Below are positions 51,473 to 60,459 of a stretch of DNA of 64,000 bases, one piece after another (within the stretch, counting starts at the first letter, position 1; each line of letters begins with the position of its first letter). Made by a program: the position numbers and the translations under genes. The notes under the pieces are model-generated. The model searched no databases, had not been told where the DNA came from, and worked only from the letters and a program-made list of their open reading frames with translations. The DNA comes from Phycisphaera sp. (GTDB lineage: Bacteria; Planctomycetota; Phycisphaerae; Phycisphaerales; SM1A02): assembly GCA_016124975.1 (NCBI GenBank), contig WGMP01000009.1, positions 62,001 to 126,000 of the forward strand. The letters are read 5' to 3'.

Positions 51473-52600
51473 ATGCTCTCTCGAACGAACTCCGCCGCTT
51501 CTCCCGCCCGCTTGCGCGCCGCACGAGCCGCCGAAACGCGAGTCGACAGGAACATCGACCCGTCGTTCGACCCCGACGCAGCCGCGACGGGCGACGGACT
51601 CTTCGGCCTCACGACCACGCCCGCCGATGCGCGGATCGTGGTGATTCCAGTGCCGTTCGACGCGACCACAAGCTACCGCCCGGGAACGGCGCGCGGGCCC
51701 GAGGCCGTTCTCGAGGCGAGCAAGCAGGTCGATCTCGAGGACCTCCAGTACGGCGCGATCTGGAAGGCAGGCATCGCGATGCTGCCGATCTCGCGCGAGA
51801 TCGCCGCGCTCTCGCGGCGCGCGCGCAGGGCGGCCGAGCCCGTCATCGCCGCGGGCGGCGCGGAGTCGGGCAACCGCGCGCACGCGAAGGCGCTCGCGGC
51901 CGTGAACGCAGCGAGCGCGCGCGTGAACGCGTTCGTCGCGGCGGAGGCGCGCAAGATCCTCGACCGCGGCGCGATTCCCGCGATTCTCGGCGGCGACCAC
52001 GCGAGCCCGTTCGGCCTCGTCGAGGAGCTCGCGAAGCGCCATCGCGGCATGGGCGTCCTCCAGATCGACGCGCACATGGACCTGCGCGAGGCGTTCGAGG
52101 GCTTCGCCTTCTCGCATGCGAGCATCTACCACAATGTGATGACGCGTATCGATGGCGTCGCCAAGCTGGTGCAGGTCGGGATCCGCGACTTCGGCGCGCG
52201 CGAGCGCGCGTTCGCCGAGGGTTCGCGCGGCCGGGTGAAGGTCTTCTACGACCAGGCGATCCGCGACAGGCAGTTCGCGGGCGGCGCGAAGGCGAGCTGG
52301 AGCGCGATCGCGAAGGACATCGTGGCGGCGCTCCCGAAGGATGTCTACATCTCCTTCGACATCGACGGCCTCTCGCCTGACCTCTGCCCGAACACGGGCA
52401 CGCCCGTCCCCGGCGGACTGTCGTTCCCCGAGGTCGCGCACCTCCTCGAGACGCTCGCGAAGAGCGGCCGCCGCATCGTGGGCTTCGACCTCGTCGAGGT
52501 GGCGCCAGGCCCGAACGGCGAAGACTGGAACGCGAACGTTGGCGCGCGGGTTCTCTACAAGATGCTCGGGGCGACGGCGCGGAGCAGGCGAATCCTGTAA
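51473..52600 (+). CDS. Agmatinase/arginase-family ureohydrolase
   Basis: 375 residues. The binuclear manganese ligands are present: GGDHAS (His), DAHMDLR (Asp-Ala-His-x-Asp) and SFDIDGLSP (Asp-x-Asp). PFDATTSYRPGTARGP is the family's N-terminal loop. An insertion of about 50 helical residues (ALSRRARRAAEPVIAAGG to NAFVAAEARK) lengthens the protein beyond the typical 300-320. Substrate could be agmatine, arginine, guanidinobutyrate or formiminoglutamate; the sequence alone does not decide. It starts with an ATG 6 nt after a TACATT box. A small membrane protein follows 57 nt downstream on the same strand. Confidence 0.85.
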   Translation: MLSRTNSAASPARLRAARAAETRVDRNIDPSFDPDAAATGDGLFGLTTTPADARIVVIPVPFDATTSYRPGTARGPEAVLEASKQVDLEDLQYGAIWKAGIAMLPISREIAALSRRARRAAEPVIAAGGAESGNRAHAKALAAVNAASARVNAFVAAEARKILDRGAIPAILGGDHASPFGLVEELAKRHRGMGVLQIDAHMDLREAFEGFAFSHASIYHNVMTRIDGVAKLVQVGIRDFGARERAFAEGSRGRVKVFYDQAIRDRQFAGGAKASWSAIAKDIVAALPKDVYISFDIDGLSPDLCPNTGTPVPGGLSFPEVAHLLETLAKSGRRIVGFDLVEVAPGPNGEDWNANVGARVLYKMLGATARSRRIL

Positions 52601-52657
52601 ACTTTTCGCGTCTGCGCGCACAAGCCCTGGACGCACCGCGCGCAAAGGAGAAGAAGA

Positions 52658-53281
52658 ATGACGGAATCGGCGAATCACGATCGTGACGACGCTGCTGCTC
52701 CCGCGTCTGCGGCTTCCGCCCTTTGGACGATGTTCCTCGACGACGGCACCGCGAAGGGCGTGCGCGTCGAGTGCACCGCTGAGAAGATCGGCGAATTCAT
52801 CCTTGCGCGACGCGCGGGCCCGATGACGAACGCGATCGCCCCCGGCTCGACCGCGCGCGTACCGCTCGCGACGCTCCCGCTCTTTGCGCCCTTCTTCAGC
52901 GCGGACGCCAGGCGCCACGCGCTCGAGATGTCGGGGCTCCCCGAGTCTCCGCCTGATCCGCGCCTACACGAGCGGTTCGAGGCGATCGCCGCCAACCGCC
53001 GCGGCGCGCACCGTCCGAGGGCGCTGCGCACGCTCGCGGTGCTCTGCAAGGTATGCGCGTGGCTCTTCGTCGCAATCGGGACGCTCTGGCTCCTCGCGGC
53101 CTTCTCCGCACCTGTCCGCGTGCAAGGATTGAACGCGATGGCGGGCCTGATGGTGGCGATCCTGCTTGCGCTGGTGCCGCTCGTGGCGATTCCCGTCCTG
53201 TTCTTCACGCTTGCGGGGCTCGCCAATGGACTCGCGGATCTGCTTGAAGACAGGCTCGTCGCGCGTCTCCGCCAGCACTGA
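52658..53281 (+). CDS. Hypothetical membrane protein with two transmembrane segments
   Basis: 207 residues. A soluble N-terminal part (1-125) has no known domain; two hydrophobic segments follow (about 126-148, LAVLCKVCAWLFVAIGTLWL, and about 160-185, AGLMVAILLALVPLVAIPVL). It has a strong Shine-Dalgarno (AAAGGAG, 8 nt spacing). It is on the same strand as the ureohydrolase but has its own ribosome site, so co-transcription is possible. It converges with the PPK2 gene, 6 bp apart. I do not recognise the family. Confidence 0.72.
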   Translation: MTESANHDRDDAAAPASAASALWTMFLDDGTAKGVRVECTAEKIGEFILARRAGPMTNAIAPGSTARVPLATLPLFAPFFSADARRHALEMSGLPESPPDPRLHERFEAIAANRRGAHRPRALRTLAVLCKVCAWLFVAIGTLWLLAAFSAPVRVQGLNAMAGLMVAILLALVPLVAIPVLFFTLAGLANGLADLLEDRLVARLRQH

Positions 53282-53287
53282 AGCGGC

Positions 53288-54271
53288 TCACTCCGCCATA
53301 AGCCGCGCGCGCGCGTCGGCGAGCTTCGCGCGGCCCGCCTCGTCGAGCGCGGGGTAGTGCAGGTCGACCGACGCCAGCGCATCGACGATCGTCGCCGCGA
53401 CCACGAGCCGCGTGTACCACTTGTTGTCCGCAGGCACCACGCTCCACGGCGCGAAGTCGGTCGCGGTGCCGCGGATCATGTCCTGGTACGCGCGCATGTA
53501 CTCGTCCCAGTGCGCGCGCTCTGCGACATCGGCTGCGCTGAACTTCCAGTTCTTCGTGGGATCGTCGATCCGCTCGAGGAAGCGCTTCTTCTGCTCCTCG
53601 CGCGAGACATTGAGGAAGAACTTGCGCACGATCGTCCCGTTCCTCGCCATGTAGCGCTCGTAGGAACGGATGTCCTTGAAGCGCTCGTCCCAGATGCCGT
53701 TCGTCACGAGTTCGGGCGGAAGCTGCTGCTTCGCGAGGTATTCGCGGTGGACGCGCACCACGAGCACCTCCTCGTAGTAGGAGCGGTTGAAGATCCCGAT
53801 CATGCCCCGCCGCGGCGCCAGGCGCGTGCACCGCCACATGAAGTCGTGGTCGAGCTCCTCCGCGCTCGGCGCCTTGAACGAGTGCACCGCGCATCCCTGC
53901 GGGTTGATGCCGCTCATCACATGCTTGATCGCGCCGTCCTTGCCCGCCGCGTCCATCGCCTGGAACACGAGAAGCAGCGACCAGCGGTTCTGCGCGTAGA
54001 GCATGTCCTGCAGGCGCGACACGATGCGCACGCCTTCGGCGAGAAGGTCCTTCGTCGCCTCCTTGCGCGAACCGGCGGCCGCGTCGGGAATGAGCGGATG
54101 ATCGCCGTTCTCAAAGGCTCCGATGTCTGCCGGGTCGTGCTGCGACAGCTTGAAGCCGTCGCCATCGCGCACCATGTGCCGCGCGGCGAGCTTGCGCGCT
54201 GCCTTGATCAGCGCGAGGTCGCGGTCCGACCACTCCTGCACATGCCCTGATGCGTCGCCAGGATTCGACAT
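53288..54271 (-). CDS. ppk2: Polyphosphate kinase 2 family protein
   Basis: 327 residues with the PPK2 signature: Walker A AMDAAGKDGAIKHVMSGINP, the lid region, GIFNRSYYEEVLVVRVH (Walker-B-like) and KFFLNVSREEQKKRFLERIDDPTKNWKFS. PPK2 enzymes transfer phosphate between polyphosphate and nucleotides. The one-domain length and the sequence favour the class that phosphorylates nucleoside mono- or diphosphates from polyphosphate, but the class cannot be fixed here. The ATG at 54271 has GGAGG, 4 nt spacing. Monocistronic, in the cytosol. Confidence 0.9.
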   Translation of the reverse strand: MSNPGDASGHVQEWSDRDLALIKAARKLAARHMVRDGDGFKLSQHDPADIGAFENGDHPLIPDAAAGSRKEATKDLLAEGVRIVSRLQDMLYAQNRWSLLLVFQAMDAAGKDGAIKHVMSGINPQGCAVHSFKAPSAEELDHDFMWRCTRLAPRRGMIGIFNRSYYEEVLVVRVHREYLAKQQLPPELVTNGIWDERFKDIRSYERYMARNGTIVRKFFLNVSREEQKKRFLERIDDPTKNWKFSAADVAERAHWDEYMRAYQDMIRGTATDFAPWSVVPADNKWYTRLVVAATIVDALASVDLHYPALDEAGRAKLADARARLMAE

Positions 54272-54346
54272 CGATCCTCCGTGCGGCGCGGAAGATCGCG
54301 GCGCGTGGGTGGATCATCGCCGCGCGGAGCGCCCGATGCAACGCAG

Positions 54347-54748
54347 TCACCCCGTTCTCGTCGCCCTTTCAAGCAGAATCGCGTCGACGAGTTCCACCAG
54401 CTTCGAGCCCTCGAAGGGCTTCTCCAGCACGATCGCGTCGGAAATCGAACGGATGCGGCGCTTGAAGTCCTCGCGGAAGCCCGTGATGAAGACGATCGGA
54501 ACCTGCTCGGAGCGCTGCAGGGCGTCCGCGAGCGCGATGCCGTCGCCGCCCGGCATGTTCAGGTCGGTGACCACCACGTCGAAGGTGTGGCGATGCCACT
54601 CCGCGAGCGCCTGCGCGCCGCTCGCGGCGGTGACGCAGAAATACCCGGCGTCCGAGAGACGCCGCGCCAGCACGCGGCAGATCTCGGGATCGTTGTCGAC
54701 CACGAGCACCGTGGCGTGCGTGCGTCCGTCTTCGCGTGCTGCTGTCAT
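54347..54748 (-). CDS. Response regulator (receiver domain only)
   Basis: 133 residues, one CheY-like receiver: acidic pocket VVDNDPEI, phospho-acceptor in VVVTDLNMPGG (Asp62), switch Thr in VFITGFRE and Lys in LEKPFEG. No output domain. The ATG at 54748 has a GGGAGG Shine-Dalgarno. It follows the second regulator and the histidine kinase on the same strand (order kinase, regulator, regulator), so the three probably form one phosphorelay unit. It may act as a phosphate relay or bind a partner. Confidence 0.88.
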   Translation of the reverse strand: MTAAREDGRTHATVLVVDNDPEICRVLARRLSDAGYFCVTAASGAQALAEWHRHTFDVVVTDLNMPGGDGIALADALQRSEQVPIVFITGFREDFKRRIRSISDAIVLEKPFEGSKLVELVDAILLERATRTG

Positions 54749-54797
54749 CGGTCACCTCCCTTTCCTTCCGCGCCCGTTCGTGCGCGGACTCCCTCGA

Positions 54798-55178
54798 TCA
54801 GGCGCGGCGGCGCTCCTCGATTGCCGCGCGCACCGTCGCAACGATCTCCTTTGCGTCGTAGGGCTTCGTGAGATACGCCCACGCCCCCCCTGCAAGCGCG
54901 CGCTGCCGCTCGGAATCCTGGACATTCGCGCTGACGAACACCACGGGCACCTCCGCGAGCGCGGGCTCGCGCTTCATCCGCGCATGGACCTCGAACCCGT
55001 CGAGCTCGGGCATGCGCACATCGAGCACGACCGCGTCGGGCCGCCGCTCCCGCGCGCACGCGAGGCCGCGCGCACCGCTTGCGGCGGTCGTCGCATCGAG
55101 CCCCGCCGCACGCAGCCGGATGGCGAGCGCCTCGGCGATTCCGCGGTCGTCGTCGATCACCAGAACGCTATCGCGCAT
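54798..55178 (-). CDS. Response regulator (receiver domain only)
   Basis: 126 residues, CheY-like: VLVIDDDRG, AVVLDVRMPE (Asp53), VFVSANVQD and LTKPYD. No output domain. The ATG at 55178 overlaps the end of the histidine-kinase gene (stop at 55168) by 11 nt, so the two are coupled; an in-frame start at 55217 is possible but lies further inside the kinase gene. Its receiver is close to that of single-domain regulators downstream of hybrid or multi-PAS kinases. Confidence 0.87.
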   Translation of the reverse strand: MRDSVLVIDDDRGIAEALAIRLRAAGLDATTAASGARGLACARERRPDAVVLDVRMPELDGFEVHARMKREPALAEVPVVFVSANVQDSERQRALAGGAWAYLTKPYDAKEIVATVRAAIEERRRA

Positions 55179-58100
55179 CGACGGTCTCCGCGCCGAGGAC
55201 GCTTTCCCTGATCGCATCGCGCGCAGCCTCCGTGTCCGCCGGCGTCATCCAGAAGCCCGCGACCGAGATCGAGGGCGCGTGCGCTCCGTCGATGTCGTGG
55301 CGGCGGAAGGAATCCTCGATGCGCATGGTCCACACGGCGGTCGACTCGGTCGGGCCCACCACGACGAGCCCTCGGCCTCCGCGCGCGGGAAGAACGATGT
55401 CGGACGGGCGCGTCGCTCCGACGACCACGCGGCGCAACTGCTCGGCGTCGATCGGCGCCCCGCCTGCCTCGGCGTCGCCAGGGTCGATGCGAAGCATGGC
55501 AATGGCGCCGCCCGCGTCCTCGCGTTCGGCGAGCCGCTCGAAGAAGCGCTCGATCACGACGCGCATGTCGGCGGGCGGCACCGTGAACGAGAAGGTCGCC
55601 CCGCGCCCGGGCTCGCTCTCGACCCAGATCCGCCCGAGATTGAGCCAGACGAGCTGCCGCGCGATGTTGAGCCCGAGGCCGAAGCCCTTCACGCTCGGCG
55701 CGAGCGCGTTCGGCAGCTGGCGGAACCGCTCGAAGAGCCGCGACTGGTCCTCGGGCGAGAGGCCTGGCCCTTGGTCGGACACCGAGAAGCAGATGTCTCC
55801 CGCAGGGAGCGCCCGCGCCGAGAGTTCGACCGTCCCGCCATCGGGCGAGAACTTGATCGCGTTCGACACGAGGTTCATGACCACGCGGCGCACCTTCTCC
55901 TCGTCGGCGAAGACGGGCACGAGCCCTTCCTCGACGCGCTCGACGACGCGGATGCCGCGCGAGGCCGCCTTGCGCGCAACCATGCCGCGCACGCCTGCGA
56001 CGATGAGCTCGGCCGACGACGGCCTGCGGTCGACGCGCAGCCGCCCGACGCGCAGCTTGCTCGAGTCGAGGAAGTCCTCGACCATCTGGTTGAGGTCCGC
56101 GGCCGCGACATCGACGATCTGCAGCCACTCCGCCTGCTGCGCCGTCACGGGGCCGCCGAGCCCGTCCGCCACGATCGCGGTGTATTCCTTGATGACCGTG
56201 AGCGGCGTGCGGAACTCGTGCGACACATCGTCGACGAAGCGATGCGCGCGCGCGGTCATCTCCTCGAGCGAGCGGTTCTGCCTGCCGAGGAGCGCCGCGA
56301 GCTTCTCGAGCTCGAGCTTCTCGCGCCGCTCTGTGATGTCGCGCACGATCTTGCTCGCGCCGACGAGCGCGCCCGCGCCATCGCGAACGGGCGAGAGCGA
56401 CACGGACACCTCGATCTCCGCGCCGTCGGCCCTCACGCGGCGCGACTCGTACTGCGCCGCGCGGTCGCCCGCCGCGATCCGTGCGAGCGCGGCGTGCTCG
56501 AAGGCTCGCTCGGCGGCGGGAATTGAACGCGCCTCGGTGGCTCCGACGATCTCCTCACGGGGAATCCCGAGGAGCCTCGCCACCGCTGCATTCGCCGACG
56601 ACACCGTGCCGTCGAGCGCGACGCCGAGGATGGCGTCCTCGGAACCCTCGACGATCTCCGCGAGGCGCGCCCGCGCGTCCTCGACGACGCGCCCCTCTGT
56701 GACGTCGAGATGGATCCCCGACATCCGCAGCGGCTTCCCCGACTCGTCGCGCTCGTACACCTTGCCTGCGTCGAGGATCCACACGGTCGAGCCGTCGCGG
56801 TGGCGGAGCCGATGCTCGCAGCGGTAGAAGTCGGTGCGCCCCGCGAAGTGTTCGTCGAGCGCCGCCTGCACCGCCTGCCGATCGTCGGGATGGATGAGCC
56901 TCTCCCACGACTCGACGGAGGGCTCGACCTCGCCGGGCGCATAGCCGAGCATCGTGCACCAGCGTTCGTTGAAGCGAACCTCGCGCGTGGCGATGTTCCA
57001 CTCCCAGGTGCCGAGGTTCGCGCCCTCGACGATCAGCCGCTGCCTGCGCTCGCTTGCGGCGATCGCCTCGCGCGCCTCGACCGCCGCGGTCACATCGGCC
57101 TCGATCGCCATGAACCCCGTCACGGCGCCTCTGTCGTCGCGCAAGGGCTGGATCTCGATGTCGAGCCAGTACTCGTGTCCGTCCTTCGCGCGGTTGAGGA
57201 CCTCGACGCGGCAGGGCTCGTGCGCATCGAGCGCGCGCCGCATGCGCGCGATGGTCGCGGGATCCGTGCGCTCGCTCTGCAGGAGCTCGCCGGGCACGCG
57301 CCCGACGGCCTCCGCCGCCGAGTAGCCCGTGAGCCGCGTGAAGCCCTCGTTTACCCACGCAATCCGCCGCGCAAGGTCGGTGATGATGACCGCGTTCGTC
57401 GTGTGGCGCGCCACCAGGGCGAGGCGCTCGATCTCCGCATAGTCGCGGGCCTCGCGCTCGCGCGCCTCGGCGACAGCGCGCGCAAGGGCCGTGATCTCGT
57501 CGTCGCCGCGCGCGCTCCTGAACTCGACGGGGTTCGGCGGATCCGCGCCCGCCGCGAAGGCGCGCGCGAGCCGCGCGAGCCGTAGCGTGGTGGTCCGGCG
57601 CACCGCGAGCACGACCGTCGCCGCGAACGCGACGATCGCGATGGTCGCCACCACGCCGAGCAAGAGCGTCGAGCGCAGCGCAGCCGCCTCGAAGGTCGAA
57701 GAGTCGAGATGGACGACGACGGCCCCTTCGCCGTCGAGCGGTGTCGCACATGCGAAGACACCGTCCTCAGGGCGAAGCCGCATCGCGTCTCCGCGCGTGC
57801 GCATCGTCGTCGCAAGCTCGGCGCCGATCTCATGCGGCGGCAGCGTCGAGAGCTCCCGGCCGATCCAACCGCGGCGCGTGCTTGCGAAGACATAGGGCGG
57901 ATCGCCCGTGACGGCCACGACGAGATTGACGCGCTGGTCCTCGCCGAGCTTCTCGATGAATCCCTGCAGCGCCTCGGGGTCGCGCACCTCCGCATCCGCG
58001 ATCGCGTGGGCGAGAAGCTGCGACTCGCTCGCCAGCTGCCGCTCCCGCTGTGCGTCGTGGATCATCCAGGTTGCGACGGCGACCAGCGCGATCGCCGCGA

Positions 58101-58212
58101 CGGCCGCCGCGAGGACGGGCAGCAGCACCTTGCGCTCGAGCGGACCGAGCGCGCCGACGAGGCCGATGCGCGGCCGGCGCCGCTCCTGCTCGCACTTCGG
58201 ATGGATGTCCAT
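55168..58212 (-). CDS. Membrane histidine kinase with three PAS domains and a degenerate GGDEF-like C-terminus
   Basis: 1014 residues. Membrane segments at about 29-51 and 181-204 flank a periplasmic sensor. Three PAS domains follow (about 262-380, 390-505, 515-628), with PAC-type ends (MAIEADVTA, MSGIHLDVTE, SKIVRDITE). The HisKA has VSHEFRTPL (His665); the HATPase has NLVSNAIKFSP, DQGPGLS and KGFGLGLNIARQ. Residues about 870-1014 are an extra domain: MLRIDPGDAEAGGAPI and SDIVLPARGGRGLVVVG read like a GGDEF domain in which GGDEF is GGRGL, so diguanylate cyclase activity is unlikely. Weak Shine-Dalgarno (GGAGCC). Operon with the two response regulators. Confidence 0.87.
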   Translation of the reverse strand: MDIHPKCEQERRRPRIGLVGALGPLERKVLLPVLAAAVAAIALVAVATWMIHDAQRERQLASESQLLAHAIADAEVRDPEALQGFIEKLGEDQRVNLVVAVTGDPPYVFASTRRGWIGRELSTLPPHEIGAELATTMRTRGDAMRLRPEDGVFACATPLDGEGAVVVHLDSSTFEAAALRSTLLLGVVATIAIVAFAATVVLAVRRTTTLRLARLARAFAAGADPPNPVEFRSARGDDEITALARAVAEAREREARDYAEIERLALVARHTTNAVIITDLARRIAWVNEGFTRLTGYSAAEAVGRVPGELLQSERTDPATIARMRRALDAHEPCRVEVLNRAKDGHEYWLDIEIQPLRDDRGAVTGFMAIEADVTAAVEAREAIAASERRQRLIVEGANLGTWEWNIATREVRFNERWCTMLGYAPGEVEPSVESWERLIHPDDRQAVQAALDEHFAGRTDFYRCEHRLRHRDGSTVWILDAGKVYERDESGKPLRMSGIHLDVTEGRVVEDARARLAEIVEGSEDAILGVALDGTVSSANAAVARLLGIPREEIVGATEARSIPAAERAFEHAALARIAAGDRAAQYESRRVRADGAEIEVSVSLSPVRDGAGALVGASKIVRDITERREKLELEKLAALLGRQNRSLEEMTARAHRFVDDVSHEFRTPLTVIKEYTAIVADGLGGPVTAQQAEWLQIVDVAAADLNQMVEDFLDSSKLRVGRLRVDRRPSSAELIVAGVRGMVARKAASRGIRVVERVEEGLVPVFADEEKVRRVVMNLVSNAIKFSPDGGTVELSARALPAGDICFSVSDQGPGLSPEDQSRLFERFRQLPNALAPSVKGFGLGLNIARQLVWLNLGRIWVESEPGRGATFSFTVPPADMRVVIERFFERLAEREDAGGAIAMLRIDPGDAEAGGAPIDAEQLRRVVVGATRPSDIVLPARGGRGLVVVGPTESTAVWTMRIEDSFRRHDIDGAHAPSISVAGFWMTPADTEAARDAIRESVLGAETVDAR

Positions 58213-58402
58213 GGGAACAGGCTCCTCGCGCCCCTCGCGGGAGCCGCGGCATCGTGCTCTTCGAATCGTCGTCGTCGGCGCGGGGCTCGTCCGCCCCGCC
58301 GCTCTCCGCGTCCGTCGCTCCCCCCACGGAAGAAGAGCCGAGGCGGGCCCTCCCTCGGTCAGGGGAACTTCCCTGATTCAGCGGGTGTAGTCTGCCGACC
58401 GA

Positions 58403-59626
58403 ATGCCCGCGCCCATCCGCCCAAGCGCCGACGCACCCGAGACCGTGCCGATCGAGTCGGCGCGGGCGCTCCTCCTCGCTGGCTGCGCCCTCGACCGCGC
58501 GCCTGCGCGCGCGACGAAGCCCCGCGTGATCGCGCTCGTCCGCGAGCTCGGGTTCGTGCAGGTCGACAGCATCAGCTCTGTCGAGCGCGCGCACCACCTC
58601 GTCCTGCATGCGCGGCTCGACGGCTACGACCCCGCGCATCTCGCGCACCACGCCGAGTCGACGCGCGCCGCGTTCGAGCACTGGACGCACGACGCGAGCC
58701 TGATCCGCAGCGACTGGCTGCCGTGGTGGACGCACCGCTTCGAGCGAAGCCGCGCGCGGCTTCGGCAGAGCGCGTGGATGCGCGAGCGGCTCGGGCGCAA
58801 CTGGCGCCGCACGCTCGACGAGGTGCGCGGCGCGCTCGCCGCGCGCGGACCGCTTGCGACACGCGACTTCCCTCGGCCCGCGGGGGCACGCAAGAGCGAA
58901 GGCTGGTGGGACTGGTCGCCGCACAAGGCCGCGCTCGAGTTCCTGTGGAGGACGGGCGAGGTCGCCGTCCACTCGCGCCGCGGCTTCGAGAAGGTCTACG
59001 ACCTCGCGGAGCGCGTCTACGGCGAGATGCCGCCGCAACCGCCGCACGACGAGCTGATCCGGTTCGCCTGTCTCGCCGCGCTCGAGCGACTCGGCGCCGC
59101 GACCCCGCGCGAGATCGCGCGCTTCCTCCACGCGATCTCCCCCGCCGAGGCGACGCGCTGGTGCACAGACGCCGCAAAACGCGGGGAAATCGCAGCGGTC
59201 GCGCTCGAGCGGGACGGGCGGGCGCCGCGCGCGGGCTTCGCGCGCCTCGACTGGAGACGCGCGGCCGCGCGCATCGAGCCCGACGCGACGCCTCGGCTCC
59301 TGACGCCGTTCGACCCGCTCGTCCGAGAGCGCGAGCGCCTCGCGGAGCTCTTCCGATTCAACTATCGCTTCGAGGCCTTCGTGCCCGCTGCGAAGCGCGT
59401 CCACGGCTACTACACCATGCCCGTCCTCGCGGGCGAGCGCTTCGTCGCCCGCGTCGACCTCGCGAGCGACCGTGCGAAGGGCGTCCTCCGCGTCGACCGC
59501 ATCTGGCTCGAGGACGGCGCGCCCGCAAAGGCCGCTCGCGCCGCCACCGGCTCCGCGTGCGAGCGACTCGCGGCGCAGCTCGGGCTCTCGCTCGAGCTGT
59601 CCGCCGTGCGCCCCGCACGCGGCTGA
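58403..59626 (+). CDS. ycaQ: YcaQ-like winged-helix DNA glycosylase family protein
   Basis: 407 residues. HTH_42/YcaQ-family pattern: IESARALLLAGCAL, LGFVQVDSISSVERAHHLVLHAR (with the catalytic-type QVD), FEHWTHDASLI, RRGFEKVYDLAERV, LTPFDPLVRERERLAELFRF NYRFEAFVPAAKRVHGYYTM and WLEDGAPAKA. YcaQ-family enzymes unhook interstrand crosslinks and remove bulky alkyl bases from DNA. The start is the ATG at 58403; a TAGTCT box ends 9 nt upstream, and there is no Shine-Dalgarno. It is divergent from the histidine-kinase operon and lies in the same direction as the next gene, about 100 bp downstream. Confidence 0.83.
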   Translation: MPAPIRPSADAPETVPIESARALLLAGCALDRAPARATKPRVIALVRELGFVQVDSISSVERAHHLVLHARLDGYDPAHLAHHAESTRAAFEHWTHDASLIRSDWLPWWTHRFERSRARLRQSAWMRERLGRNWRRTLDEVRGALAARGPLATRDFPRPAGARKSEGWWDWSPHKAALEFLWRTGEVAVHSRRGFEKVYDLAERVYGEMPPQPPHDELIRFACLAALERLGAATPREIARFLHAISPAEATRWCTDAAKRGEIAAVALERDGRAPRAGFARLDWRRAAARIEPDATPRLLTPFDPLVRERERLAELFRFNYRFEAFVPAAKRVHGYYTMPVLAGERFVARVDLASDRAKGVLRVDRIWLEDGAPAKAARAATGSACERLAAQLGLSLELSAVRPARG

Positions 59627-59723
59627 AATCAGGCAAAGGCGCCCGCCAAACCCGTCGCCGACGCTCACGCCGCGCGGAAGCGGCTACGCTTCGGTCCACG
59701 CCGCGCGGAGAACGCCAACCACC

Positions 59724-60221
59724 ATGGACGAGCCAAGGCCATCGACCAATCCTGACGGCGCGACCGCACGCGCAGGCGATGGCGCGGGCGATGGCGGAGC
59801 CCGCAACCTCCCCACCGTCACCGAGGTCGAGGTCCGCCGCATCCCGCGCGCCGACGAGGAAGCCGCGGCGCCCGCACGCCCGAAGCAGACGACGAAGCTT
59901 CGCTACGCGCTTGCCCTCTGCGTGGCGCTCTTCGCGGACACCATCGGTTCCCCGTTCGGCGAGGGCTTCGCCGTCGCCTTCGACCTCGGCATCGCGCTTG
60001 CGATCGTGTTCCTGCTTGGGTTCCGCATCGAGCTTCTCTTCGCGCTGCTCCTCGAGGCCGTCCCGGGGCTCGGGCTCTTCCCGAGCTGGCTCGTCGCCGT
60101 GCCCATGATCTGGGTGCGCACGGGCGGCGCGTCGACTGGGTTCGGCGCGTCGCCGCCGACGATTCCGCCGCGCGGCGCGCAGCCGACGGCGCAGGGCGAC
60201 GCGGGCGAGCGCACCCGCTGA
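59724..60221 (+). CDS. Hypothetical membrane protein
   Basis: 165 residues. A disordered Ala/Gly/Glu-rich N-terminus (1-50) is followed by a basic stretch and two or three hydrophobic segments (YALALCVALFADTIG, VAFDLGIALAIVFLLGF, LLFALLLEAVPGLGLFPSWL). The C-terminus is disordered. No recognised family. The start is the ATG at 59724. A TACGCT box lies at about 59685-59690. The gap to the next gene (60222-60459) shows no clear feature. Confidence 0.65.
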   Translation: MDEPRPSTNPDGATARAGDGAGDGGARNLPTVTEVEVRRIPRADEEAAAPARPKQTTKLRYALALCVALFADTIGSPFGEGFAVAFDLGIALAIVFLLGFRIELLFALLLEAVPGLGLFPSWLVAVPMIWVRTGGASTGFGASPPTIPPRGAQPTAQGDAGERTR

Positions 60222-60459
60222 CCCTCTGGTCAACTGGTCCGACGAAACTTCCGGGTCGGCGCGCGAACGACCGCCTCGGGCGGCGTTGAGACTTCAACCG
60301 CAGCGCTCAATCCGCAGAGAAGTGCCCACCCGATGGTGCGGGCGCAACCATCGCGGAGGTACAGTGCGCGTCACGCCCTCAACGCCCTCGGCGCCCGCGT
60401 CCTGCGTGTCCCGAGAGCAGCGCCCGACAGTCTCCTCACCTTCCTAGGCCCGTCTCTCC

